Assembly (NCBI RefSeq): GCF_963678635.1
Contig: NC_087067.1
Location: 39,326,379-39,390,378 of the forward strand
Direction: 5' to 3'
Source: Symsagittifera roscoffensis
Lineage: Eukaryota; Xenacoelomorpha; Acoela; Convolutidae
Length of the DNA: 64,000 nt
The position numbers were made by a program, and so were the translations under genes. This document shows, piece after piece, positions 8,800 to 21,279 of this stretch. The notes beneath the pieces were generated by a model. The model did no database searches. It was not told where the DNA came from and saw only the letters and a program-made list of their open reading frames with translations. Numbering within the stretch: the stretch's first letter is position 1; every line of letters begins with the position of its first letter.

Positions 8800-11700
8800 T
8801 ATCCAGTTCACTGTTTGGCCGCCTAAAGAAAATTTCTAAAAAAGTAGCCTTTTAAAATTCATTTAAATCTGTTTTACTTCGTTAAAAAAGTGATTTACAG
8901 ACCAAAAACAAACAATGGATTCAATTCGATTTAAAGTCAATTTGGTCGATTTGTTTTTAGTTTGGAATTGCGATTAATTTAACCAACTTAGAAAAACAAT
9001 CCAAGTCAAACTAAACTCGGGTCGACAATCGGGTCGACAGTTAAAATTGAATAACCATTATCATTTCCCTAGTTTCATTTTTAAAATAGAGAGGTTCACA
9101 AATCAACAGAGTGCGTATTAAAAGAATTCAGAAAATTTTTTTTGGATTATCAATTTGACAATTTGAAATATCACTCTTGCCGAAACTTTAATAACTTGCG
9201 CCGAACTGGTTCGTTGAGCATTTACTAAAAAAGTGTCACGCGGAGGAAGTATCATTGTGAAGTAGAAATGTAACTCTGTTGATATTGGATGAGAGATCAC
9301 CCACCACATTGAATCAAGAAGGTTGTCAAACTCAGAAGCTTACTTTGGAACATCAGAAGCTCATCAATCTCCGTTCAACCTACAAATGCTTGAAACTCAA
9401 AACATAGAAAAATTCACAGAATACTGCTCCAATTTCTAGCCATTCAGTTTCTTTTTTAGAAGCTTGATTTAGCGGATATCTTTAAAAAAATCCCCTTTAG
9501 GTCCCTATTACGAATATCTCAATTTTATAGAAGCAAGTCAACGGTTAAAAATATCAGATTTTTTTACTTAGTAACCAATATCTCCCCATTCAAAATGCAT
9601 GGAGCTAAAGAGATCCAATTTAACTTCTGACTCTAATTTCTGTATTGCTGCTTTCTTATCTGCCTTTGATAGCTTTTTTTCTCTTAAATCATTTATGGAT
9701 AATTAACTATTTTAATACAATTGTAAATTTGCAAGAAATTATTTCTTTTTTAATCTAATTGTTTTCCTAGTTCTCGTTGAAATTTTAATTCTTGAAAAGG
9801 TACAAATCAAAAGATTGTTCAGTTGTGAAATTGTTCAGTTTAGTTTTGCTATTAGGACTATTAAATTTTGTCTCCAAAAGAATCTTCCATAATCACTTGA
9901 TAAAAAAAAAACAGATTTAGCAGCTCAGCTCAAAGGTTTTTTCGAAGAGTAAAATTGTATTTTGGAAGAGAACAGATGATAATTCAAATTGTTCCCCAGA
10001 ATCAAGTATTCACTTTCGGGTAAAGGAGCTCAAAACAAATCACAAGAAAATACAACAATCAAAAACTTCTAGCCACACACGGTTAGTTAAACTTTGGGAT
10101 TTTAGTAGCGTTGCTTGTCATCAGATCAATGTGTCTGATTGTTGTTTTGAACTCTTTCATCAAAATTTTTTCCAAGGCAGCTAAAAGAGTCACTGACTAT
10201 GAAAATTGCTGTTTTATTAATTGCTAACCTGAGACTTGAAAATAGTTACAAAAATTGATTAATTTTTTTATAGCTAATTTTTTGTGAAGGTTTTTTTTTT
10301 AAATCAAATAGTTGCTGTTCCTACTAACAAAATCGGTTTTGTTAGGAAGTTGGAACAAACTGCTACGGATTAAGTTTAGCTTTACTGCAAAACAAAAAAT
10401 GTATATAGAATGCATTTGTCTACACAATTTCCATTTTTGCAGGTTTTTCTACCAACTTTTGGTGGTACTTCCGATACTGATCTCAGCAACTGACATATTG
10501 CTTTTTCCTACCGTTTTTGTTCATCGGCTAATCAATAAAAAATCACCGTTACTCTGGTTTTAAATTTTTGAAATTGCGGTAATGGAAAATTTCAAATATT
10601 TTCTTTGATTCAAGACTTCTATGCTCACAATCAAATTGACGTAACTTTTGCAAAAAAAAAATATGTTTACCACATATGCTTATCATCAGCTTGCGACACT
10701 AAACTTGTTGGTGCTTTCGGTGGTTTTTACCACTCGCTTCTCAAAATTATCGCGCAACCTCGAATGTTAAATCTATTAGAAATCAACTTAAGTGAGCCCA
10801 TAACGATCAAAATAATTTTTTGGTTTGACAGCGCTTTGGTCCGTTCTGGCGACCTCCGTGGAAAACGAGTTTTTTGTCAATCTCTGTGAATTTCTCCTTA
10901 TTACCAATTTATGAAGGTCGGTCGATTTAAATTTCCAAGCTTTAACTTACTATATGAGTCCACTGAACTAGGCTTACAATCAAAGTGTCATTCCTTTTGC
11001 CAAAATAGTTCTTTTTTTAATGTTGCTTATAAAATATGATGTTTTCGATAATTTTTTTGCCCTCGTTTCTCGAAAATATATCGTGTTCTTATAATTCAAA
11101 TCTGTGAAATTATAGCAAAAAAAGCCTCGAACGAAACACACTAGAATGTGTGGTTGTGAAAATAATTCGCGGTCCGTAGTTTTGACTTCAATTTCAAACT
11201 TTGTGTTTTTGCTGTATGAGACAACTTTTTTCAGACAATCTCTAACCATTTTTTTACAGATTGTGTAGGGTAGTCTAAATCAATAAAAAACCTGAAATTT
11301 TTTCAATTATTCAATGCAAAAATGCTAACAACGAGAGTGATTTTTGTTTCTCTAAAATTTTGAATAGCTTCATCGGCTCGCCACATCAAAGTTGATGCTT
11401 TCGAAGATTATTTGCCTTCATTTCTTGACTTCTTGATCTTAATTGCTTTCTGTAATAACACTAAACTGAACTTGGACCAAAAAAAATAGCTGACTTGTGG
11501 TTTGGGGTCTGTTATTGGTGGCCATGTTGTTCTTTTTGTGGTTTTTTGTCAATTTTTTGGCGATTTTTTTCCATATTCACCCATTTGCGTGGGATACTCT
11601 TAGTCAAATAATGAACAGGAAAAAGTTATCTTGGTCGTTTCAACCATGCTTGCAGTCAAATTATTTGCTGGCACATTTGATATAAATTGACCTACAATAT

Positions 11701-12580
11701 TTTTTCGTTCCCTATGAACATATCTAGACCGTACTATATATCTCGGTGATCTTTGAAAGAATGTTTCACACAAATCATTAGTATGAACAAATATTGAACC
11801 AAAGTTACTGCAACTGGCCGTAAAATTTTCCCAAAATTTCATCCTGAATGATTTTATTAATTGAGCTAATGCAGGGTTAAAGAAAATTCTGGGAAAAGCG
11901 GCAGCGAAAACGGAAGCCGGAAAAGAAAAAAATTATCTCTTCAAAGTCAATCGCCGAGAACTGATTTTTTGAATGAAAGTGTATGATTCGTTCGCGACAG
12001 CCACATCAGAAAAAGAGAGAGGCTGTGAAAATTTCTAAATTATGTCTAAACAACACTTCCTTTGTGGGTAAAAGTGGGGAAGAAGCCTCAATTGGAGTTG
12101 AAATGATTTTTAGCGAGGATTTTTGCATAAATTGAATTTTTGTTTTCTGCAAGTCGGCAGAAACGATGTGACGCCCAATCCAAATTTTTTCAAAACCAAG
12201 AATTCAGAAAGATTCGGAAGCAGAGAAAAACCTGAAAAAAATCTGCAAATTTCTGCACGACCAAATAAAAGACGCTTTCGTGAAGAAAGATATCGTACGA
12301 GATACTCTTCGAGTGACAATTTCATGTGTTAAGCACCAGGCTTAGAGAGCATTTTTCATTCCAGTTTTTGTGAAGGTTGTTCTATGCAAATTAATCCTAT
12401 CATAATTCTGTTAATTTTTTCAAGACTACCTGCGTTTCCGGTTTAAAAAATGTAATACTATTGTCAGGCTTCATTAATTAACAATTTTTTGTTTTCGAAC
12501 AAATAGCCCAGTGGAGGCTTGAATTAATACCTGTGAGTCACAAAAAATGGATAGAACAGACAATCATCATCATTTTTCAC
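8800..12580. other. AT-rich stretch without a supported gene
   Basis: I see no family I recognise on either strand. Two neighbouring plus-strand open stretches, 10312-10563 and 10605-10889 (94 codons, slightly less AT-biased than its surroundings), have no recognisable motif and no repeat partner in the window. They may be chance. Confidence 0.4.
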
Positions 12581-13005
12581 TCATTTAGCTTGAGTTTGAA
12601 AAACAAGGCGGAAGCAATACTTTTGAGCCAAAAGTTATACGTTCCGTTTGAGTTGCTTAGTAAATTTTTCGTCTAAATAGAAATGCTTGTCTGAACTTAA
12701 CGAAAGATATACAAAAATCGGCTTAGTTGTTAAAACGTTTTTGTTTCAGTAAGAAATATATTAACAAGAAAAAACTTTTATTCGCTTCACGCTGTTTACC
12801 TGAAACTTGAAATGCAAGGCGAGTGGAATATCGACGAACCTAACGAATGAGTTCTGTCCGCGGAAAGTGTTTAAAACAAATTTATGTTTGGTAAAGATTA
12901 ATTTTTAATGATAAAATTTTCATTCAATTCACGCTGTTGAGCTCAATTTTGAAAACAAGGCGAGTCGAATATCTCAGAATCTAAAAAGCGAGCTATTTTC
13001 CTGAG
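12580..13005. repeat. Decayed repeats of a TTGAAAACAAGGCGAGTCGAA-type motif
   Basis: Related stretches lie at about 12590, 12800, 12945 and 13060, each with a TTTGAAAA-CAAGGCG core and, in two of them, CACGCTGTT just before. Spacing falls from about 200 to 115-145 bases. It leads into the 1.8-kb repeat. Confidence 0.55.
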
Positions 13006-14820
13006 TTTTTTAAGCAAAAAGAGGTTGGAAAAAAAGACAATTTTCTTTCGGTTCTTGATGTTTAGCTTGCTTTTGAAAAGCAAGATGATTGGAACTTTCA
13101 AGGTTTTAACTAAAATCAATAGGCAAAACATGTTCAACAATTTTTTTTCTCTCGATTAAAGTCTCCTATAGGCTATTAGGTAGCTAGGAAAAAGTGAGGT
13201 TTGTTTCAAAACTTGTATTTCATAATTAATAATAACTCAATACAAGTTCGTAATCGTATTTCATAAATATTAATATTTTGTAAATAATCATGAATTTAAA
13301 TTAATTAGCTCAGTCAGCTTTTTAAACAAAAACTATGGAAAATTTTGCATTGAAATCAAAACTTGATCCGGGAAAGCGCGTGTGCTACGTAAAAAAGAGA
13401 AAAACTTTCCGATAACAGGAATAAATAATATCTAATGAGCTTTGAGGACTTTGACGAATTCGTTTTTGTCAACGGATTTTGTAACCACTGCCCTCGAAAG
13501 TTCGACTATGCCGCGCGTGACGCTACTATTGAAGGAGAACGGTAAAAAATAATGAACAAAAAGTACAAGTAGAAAAAAAAGGTTTGGAGAAGTCAGTTAA
13601 GTGGAAAATGATAAATTGTTGGTCTATGCCTGCAGAACATTAGTCAAAACTTCTCGAAACAACTAATAAAACTCTAAAAAATTCAGTTTTTTAAACAAAT
13701 TAAGCTGAGAAAAATCAAATTTCTAGTTGATACAAAATGTTCAGAATTCTGCCTATTCAAGCGCTTTTGTGTGCTCAACAGCCAAAAATTGCCACCTTGC
13801 TATTCACGGAAAAATCATGAAAGATTTTCGATCCCTCGAAGAAGTTTTTTAAGCAAAAAGAGGTTGGGAAAAAAAAACAGTTTTCTTGAATGGAATCTGG
13901 GAAGCCTCGTAGTAGTTGTGAGATCAAAATCCATAATGATTTGATTTTTGAAGCAGGCGAGAGAAATTGCGTGAAAGGAAAAATTTAAGTGATTCGAGCG
14001 TGTTGTATTATTTTTTTTTGTTTTGAGCGGTTGAGGAAGGAGTACCACCCCTCTTTTTCAGGAAGAATTTAAGTGAGTCGAGCGTGTTTTATTTTTTTGC
14101 GGTTGAGAAAGGAGTACCAGCGATTAGTTATCGTTACTTATTTCATTACACTGTCCTTTCTCGCAGGTTAGAATTTAGGGTTCAAAGTAGGGTTATAAAT
14201 AGGGTTCAATTGAGCTCATTGCGACAAACAGGCTCTTCAACACACGCATCTTCTTTTTGTCAGCTTTGGCCAAAAAGTAACAAGGACCGAATGTAGCAGG
14301 GAAATTTTTTGGCAAAACTTATATATTTATTTGTATATTGCAGGACTTTTTAAACGATTTTCTTTTTTCATTGAAATCTAATGTATAGTCGGAAAACTAA
14401 TTTTACGAACGAAAAAGTTGCTTCGACTTTCATAATTTTGTAAGCATTTGAAGCGTCTTTCAGGTTTTATTGCAAAATCATCTGGCGAACGTCGAAGTGT
14501 TAATCACCAGATATATCACTCATGAGATGCTTATTATATGACAGAAAGTCTCACTTTCGAAGATTGTCTGGCGAATGCTCTGGGTGCATCACCATCTTTT
14601 GCTCTTGTACCGGCATCATCAATTGTAAACGTGTCTTCATTATTGTAAAATCCTTGACAGGCTAGCCATTTTTTCTTGCCTCACTCCATGGAAGAACTTG
14701 ATTTCAAGGAAGTCTTCATGGACATTTTATCATTAGTTGTTGAGAACTTGGTTTCGTTTAGTGAGGGATTTTTTCTGAGAAAAAAGAGGTAAGTGCATTA
14801 ATCAGAAGATATGGAAACTT
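13006..14820. repeat. 1.8-kb direct repeat, copy 1
   Basis: The unit begins with GTTTTTTAAGCAAAAAGAGG and matches 17266-19108 nearly base for base over long runs, with small indels. The starting motif itself recurs inside the unit at about 13845 (and 18110), so the unit seems to be made of two parts bounded by the same short sequence. It holds no recognisable gene. The stretch 14165-14215 has four AGGGTT-type pieces that are telomere-like by eye but irregular. Confidence 0.9.
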
Positions 14821-17265
14821 GTGATTTAGTTTAGTTTGTCATTTTCGGTTTACAAAAAGTTGACATTGGTTGATTAGAGTCGCCTCCTGAATATATATGA
14901 GATCAAAATCCATACCAAATTGGGTTTTATAATTGGAGAAAAAAACAAGGCTAACAAACAGAACGAATTTCAGTGCTTCCAATAATCGGAACGAATTTAA
15001 GTGCTTCGAGCAGGTTTCATCATAGTAAAATTAATGGCATTCTTGCCATGTTTTTTTTGTCTCACTACCATTTTTAACGGCAGATTTATCCTTAAATAGT
15101 TGAAATCCTCTCTCCGTTCAATCTGAGACAAACGAGGCAAGTGGATTGGCACAACGATTGGAATAGTTGGAGTTTTCTAAAAGTAGCGTCAATAGTATGG
15201 GTTCTCGGATTGGCGCCATTCAGCCTGACAAATTTGCTACAAAATTTAGTTTAGTTCTCTGTAAAAAAAATTCAAGCTTTTACATCAATCGGATGGGAGA
15301 ATGATGGATCAAATCAATGGCTGAAGGTTGCACCGAAGCCAGTGAACCCAAAACATCAAAATCTATTGTTGATATGTCTGGCGAGTATGAGGATCGAAGT
15401 TTTTGGGTGAAGGATTTGCCAAGCGGATGAGGTCTTCCAGAGAAACACTTTCAATTGCTTCGGCAGGTATTGAAAAAAAAATAATTTACGAATGAAAAAA
15501 TCAGACGGACATCTTACGCTGTAGGTTTTTAAAATATATGTTTTTGGGACTGTTTTTGTTGTGTTGGTTCAATGATAGTCTTTTTCAAAAGTTTGAATTT
15601 GTTATGCTATCCGTTTTCTCGCGCCTCCCCATCTCTTCTTTTTGAACGTTTTTTGAACTTTGTTCTTTAAAGGAATTAAGAAGTTTTCTTTTCTAGTATT
15701 CATTTTGACCAAGTCAAGGGGTGCTTGGATTAGAATCTCTCTACTGGCACTTTTTGCTGCAGGCAAGAAGAAATTTTCCGCTAATAGCAGAGCTGCCCTA
15801 GCAATTTCAACAGCCAGTGTCTCAAAACCACTGTCCCGTTGTCGATAAAGAAGCAAAAAATGGGGCTTGGTTGCTTACACATGATAAAATAAGTACATAT
15901 TTTTATCTAATTTCCATCTTTCTTATGAACTCGAGAGTGAGAACTTTTTCAACACATGTAAAGGCGTCCGTATACCGGTTTCTGTACGCCAGTCAAAAAT
16001 TATGGCTTGAATAGTAATTGTTGGAACTTAATTTTGTTACCGAGTGTTTTTTGATAATTTGGTTCAACACTTGTCACGTTCAGTTTTTCATTCCGCGATT
16101 CGTATCAAGGATCATCGTCTTGCAACATAGGTTTCCGGATTTTTTTCCCGTAAAATAACCAGACGGGCAATATCTTTTTGGTGCTTTGTTTGGTGCTAGT
16201 TCAGTTACTCTGTTAACCCAAGAATGAAAGAATTGATCAATTGAACAATCTAGGTTAACTATTAATTGTGCAAAATTGTCAATTTATACTGTAGTTTTTT
16301 TCTATATTATTAATTTATGTTGCCTTATCATTTTTCTCTGTAAGAAAACTTTTTCTCCCCAGACAATTTGATACTTTTGTTTCACAGAATTTTGAAAGTG
16401 AACCGTTAAACTCAATTTCTTTATCAACCTTTTTTTGGAAAGCGGCTGATGTTGATATGAAATTTTTCGATTTTATTGGTTACACCATCAGATACCTGGA
16501 TATATAATCTACCGTTACGAGCAATTTCTTGAAAATTTTGTTGTATTTAGACATTTTTTGACAAAAAGAGATGCAGCAAATAAAGTTTATTATTAGCGTA
16601 CCTTTTAATTTTCAATCGCGGCTTTTTACGTTGACCATTTCTAATTTTAACAAAGAAATTTTTTTACCATTTCTTTTTTTCTGCTTCTGATTGTAGAAAA
16701 CTTTTAACCATTTTTTAATTCTGGCATATGACTCTTGGAGTATCAAAACTCCCCCTACATATCGGTTAATAGCTAAAGGTTCCCCAATATTGAGAGCACT
16801 CTCAAAATTTGTCCTACAAATGGTATTTCAAACCTCGTTGTTTGCTAATGAGTAGTTATAAAACGTACCTGCCTTAATTCTGGTATATGACTCTTGGAGT
16901 ATCAAAACTCCCCCTGCCTCCATATGCACTTGTTGAGACTTTTCTATGAGTTCTAGAATACACTATGGATTTGAAATGTTTTTCTTCGTCAAATTTATTT
17001 GTCGTATTATTAGTATTTAAGTTCAACTGTTATAGCCTTGAACTTATCTAGGTTTTCTTCTAATTCCTTTTTTTGATCTACTAAATTTTTTGATCTGCTC
17101 AAATACAGGTGGATTGATCCTTCACAGGCGGTCCATAAAGGTGAATTTGAGTTCTTTATTTTGATTGATTGGTCCTTGAGTATCTGCATCAAGTTTGGCT
17201 GATTCTTCATTCACAATATTTTGGCTCAAGCAAAAACTCCTCTAGTACGTTGTATAGTTGTTTAG
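14821..17265. other. Spacer between the 1.8-kb repeats; 43-bp direct repeat inside
   Basis: No gene recognised. A 43-base stretch (TTAATTCTGGCATATGACTC onward, through AACTCCCCCT) at about 16714-16756 is repeated at 16874-16916 with one or two changes. Short open frames at 15602-15856 occur on both strands and show no family. Confidence 0.55.
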
Positions 17266-19108
17266 AGTTTTTCAAGCAAAAAGAGGTTGGAAAAAAAGAC
17301 AATTTTCTTTCGGTTCTTGATGTTTAGCTTGCTTTTGAGAAGCAGGATGATTGGAACTTTCAAGGTTTTAACGAAAATCAATAGGCAAAACATATTTAAC
17401 AATTTTTTTTCTCTCGATTAAAGTCTCCTATAGGTAGCTATATTAGGTAGCTAGGAAAAAGTGAGGTTTGGTTCAAAACTTGTATTTCATAATTAATATT
17501 AACTCAATACAAGTTCGTTATCGTATTTCATAAATATTAATATTTTGTAAATAATCATGAATTTAAATTAATCAGCTCAGTCAGCTTTTTAAACAAAACT
17601 ATGGAAAATTTTGCATTGAAATCAAAACTTGATCCGGGAAAGCGCGTGTGCTAGGTAAAAAAGAGAAAAACTTTCCGATAACAGGAATAAATAATATCTA
17701 ATGAGCTTTGAGGACTTTGACGAATTCGTTTTTGTCAACGGATTTTGTAACCACTGCCCTCGTAAGTTCGACTATGCCGCGCGTGACGCTACTATTGAAG
17801 GAGAACGGTAAAAAATAATGAACAAAAAGTACAAGTAGAAAAAAAAGGTTTGGAGAAGTCAGTTATGTGGAAAATGATAAATTGTTGGTCTATGCTGCAG
17901 AACATTAGTCAAAACTTCTCGAAACAACTAATAAAACTCTAAAAAATTCAGTTTTTTAAACAAATTAAGCTGAGAAAAATCAAATTTCTAGTTGATACAA
18001 AATGTTCAGAATTCTGCCTATTCAAGCGCTTTTGTGTGCTCAACAGCCAAAAATTGCCACCTTGCTATTCACGGAAAAATCATGAAAGGTTTTCGATCCC
18101 TCGAAGAAGTTTTTTAAGCAAAAAGAGGTTGGAAAAAAAAACAACTTTCTTGAATGAAGTCTGTGAAGCCTCGTAGTAGTTTTGAGATCAAAATCCATAA
18201 TGATTTGATTTTTGTAACAGGCGAGAGCACTTGCGTGAAAGGAAGAATTTAAGTGATTCGAGCGTGTTGCGTGAAAGGAAGAATTTAAGTGATTCGAGCG
18301 TGTTGTATTATTTTTGTTTTGTTTTGAGCGGTTGAGAAAGGAGTACCATCCCTCTTTTTCAGGAAGAATTTAAATAAATCGAGCGTGTTGTATTTTTTTC
18401 GCGGTTGAGAAAGGAGTACCAGCGATTAGTTATCGTTGCTTATTTCATTACATTGTCGTTTCTCGCAGATTAGAAATTGATAATTTGAAGAAATCGGTTA
18501 GGTACGTCCCAAGTAGGGTTCAATTGAGCTCATTGCGACAAACAGGCTCTTCAACACACACACATCTTTGGCCAAAAAGTAACTAGGAACGAATGTAGCA
18601 GGGAAGTTTTTTGACAAAACTTTTATATTTATTTGTATATTGCAGGACTTTTTAAACGATTTTCTTTTTTCATTGAAATCTAATGTATAGTCGGAAAACT
18701 AATTTTACGAACGAAAAAGTTGCTTCGACTTTCATAATTTTGTAAGCATTTGAAGCGTCTTTCAGGTTTTATTGCAAAATCATCTGGCGAACGACGAAGT
18801 GTTAATCACCAGATATATCACTCATGAGATGCTTATTATATGACAGAAAGTCTCACTTTCGAAGATTGTCTGGCGAATGCTCTGGGTGCATCACCATCTT
18901 TTGCTCTTGTACCGGCATCATCAATTGTAAACGTGTCTTCATTATTGTAAAATCCTTGACAGGCTAGCCATTTTTTCTTGCCTCACTCCATGGAAGAACT
19001 TGATTTCAAGGAAGTCTTCATGGACATTTTATCATTAGTTGTTGAGAACTTGGTTTCGTTTAGTGAGGGATTTTTTTTGAGAAAAATGAGGCAAAAGCAT
19101 TAATCAGA
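17266..19108. repeat. 1.8-kb direct repeat, copy 2
   Basis: Second copy of the unit at 13006-14820. It differs by scattered substitutions, a rearranged stretch near 18470-18520, and an extra 36-base tandem duplication at 18233-18304. The two copies must have separated fairly recently compared with the other repeats in the spacer, judged by how few differences are visible. Confidence 0.9.
18233..18304. repeat. 36-bp tandem duplication
   Basis: Two adjacent units start GCGTGAAAGGAAGAATTTAA and end in GATTCGAGCGTGTT. Copy 1 of the surrounding repeat (about 13970-14005) has only one unit, so this is a private duplication. Confidence 0.9.
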
Positions 19109-21279
19109 AACTATGGAATAGCATGGGCTATTAGATTAGCGAAATTTGACCTGACAAATTTTGCCGCAATTTAAAAGAAAAAGGAACAATGTTTACTGAA
19201 TTAGTTGATTTCATTTCGAGTGGGTATGATTGTTTAGAAACTCACTCAAATCCTTTCATGTTGTCACAAATAGTTTGAAAAGAAACTCTATAATTGTTTT
19301 TTTCTACAGTTAGTTGTAACTACACTAACGGGAGGCAATCATACTGTTGCCTGCTAAAAACAAACGGCAATGTTTTTGAACCTTAGGGAATCAGATAACA
19401 AAAATTTCTGGTATCGTTTTCTGTTTCTAGAACACAATCAATCGAACTTTTTTAGAATTTTATAAATCCTAATATCAATGGAAAACAAAATCATAAACTT
19501 AAAATTACATCAAATGGTATGCGAAGTTCCATATCATGTCACATAGTACTGATTTACACAATTGGGTCGGTCTAGGCTTAAAAATTTGACCATCATCTAT
19601 AAAATGAATGGTTTTCAAAAATTCAGGGTAGCAGCAACAGGCTGATAGTTTCCTGGTTAAGATGGCACAGAATTCATAATCACGGAAGTATATCATGTTC
19701 TAAGTCAGTCATGAAAATATTGTCTGGGTATGCGTCTTAGAATCAACATTTAAGATGCCTGCATCTGTTGAATAAATTGTAAGTTTGGTGATTATCATTT
19801 TATTTACCAATATCATTAGACCAAGGTCTTGGACCCCAAGTTTTGATAAACTACTTTTTCGCTAGCATTTATCTGACATGTAAATCTGGCCAAAATCTTG
19901 GAAACTATATGCCATTCCCCTGGATGGCTCAGCCAAACTCCGGTGCACGTTGAAAACGGCATTAGGCATTTTAATATGACGAAATAAGCAGAACGGAGGG
20001 TTAAAATATTCTGGAGTTTTCAAAATTTTGATTTGGAACCTAGTAATTCTCAGAAACGCTGAAATAGACAAGTTTTTTCGTTAAAATGTGTCACACACAA
20101 CAGTCGGATAAAACATGATGAACAGTCGGTTACGGCAGAAAAAAAGAAGACACATTGAACGATTGAAACCAAGATTCCGGACACGATATGCGCATGTAGT
20201 AAACCACCTAACCGCGAAATCAGGTGGCGCCGAAGGATTAAGCGGCGTACTTGAGACGGACCTCCCGATAAAAGAAAAGGGGATGATAACAACGTTATAT
20301 CTTGGTGAGATTTGAATCGGAGGCCCGGTGCCCAGTAACTATTTTATAATCATTTGTACCCTTTTAACTGCTGTAATGCCCTGAACGGAATAATATTAGC
20401 CCAAAAAAATTGTTACTTCAGAGCATGAGAAGTTGGAAGTGAGAAAGAGTCAATCCATCTCCAATGAGTCCGATATATAACTGACTTTAATACTATCTAT
20501 AATTTTGGTTGTTAGCCCTGCTCAGGAGTAATCACGTTGTTATCGACCTAAAGACTGTCACACGATGTTTAGCCCTTAAAGAGACGGAAAATCAACTGGC
20601 TAGGCTGAGATGGTGATAAACGCAAAGAATCAAAGTAACTGACGTCGGCACAGACAGTCGTTAACACGGATCTTTTTCTATCTCCGTATCTTTTTTATTT
20701 TCTGGGCAAACGTTACACTAATGTGGATATCTAGCCAAAATTTTGGCAAGATAGCCATGTTTCATGGATAATCCAAAATAAGCCTAATCTTAACAAGATT
20801 TTCCAAGATCGAAACACCAGGTGGTCTAATGCAATCAATGTTGATGAGAATTGTATTATATCTAATCAGATAAGAAACTTTGACAAACATTTTATCTTGT
20901 ATTTTATCTACAGTATTTTGAATTTTATTATATCTAATCGTAAGCACAATTTAAAAGACAGTTTGATAACCAAAAAAACTTGTTTAAATGTAAGAGGGCT
21001 TCACTTTGAGCTTCATTTTTTGTTTTTTAGTTTTTGTAACAATTTTTTAGATCTTCAATTTTGTTCCGTTGATTTGATCTGGCTGCTTTTTTGAGAAAGC
21101 TAATTCTTTCTTAAAACAAATGGATAAAGAGTTAGTCCTTTTATTTCGAGTGATGCGTTTTTTGCCAAAAAGGCGAATGTCATGTTATTGGCCATCATTT
21201 TCTGGTAAGAAGTGTGATATTCCGTAACCTTATTCAGAAATAAACTTTAATTTTTCAGTATCTTTTCACCCCTTCAGCA
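19109..21279. other. Spacer with a less AT-rich island, no gene assigned
   Basis: From about 19500 to 20700 the base composition is more balanced than its surroundings (for example CCTCCCGATAAAAGAAAAGG and GGAGGCCCGGTGCCC). Short frames on both strands (20050-20292 minus, 20115-20315 plus) overlap. I recognise no product. The piece GATTCAAATC on the minus strand at about 20311-20320 resembles an RNA polymerase III box B, but no box A or tRNA fold was found. Confidence 0.35.

Noticed and set aside
14165-14215. Telomere-like AGGGTT pieces
   Set aside because: Four irregular pieces with different spacers, inside the 1.8-kb repeat; not a telomere array. The same applies to GGTTAGGGTTAG at 42653 and 43493.
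20300-20345. Possible tRNA or tRNA-derived short element
   Set aside because: Only a box B-like GATTCAAATC is present; no box A at a fitting distance and no cloverleaf pairing.
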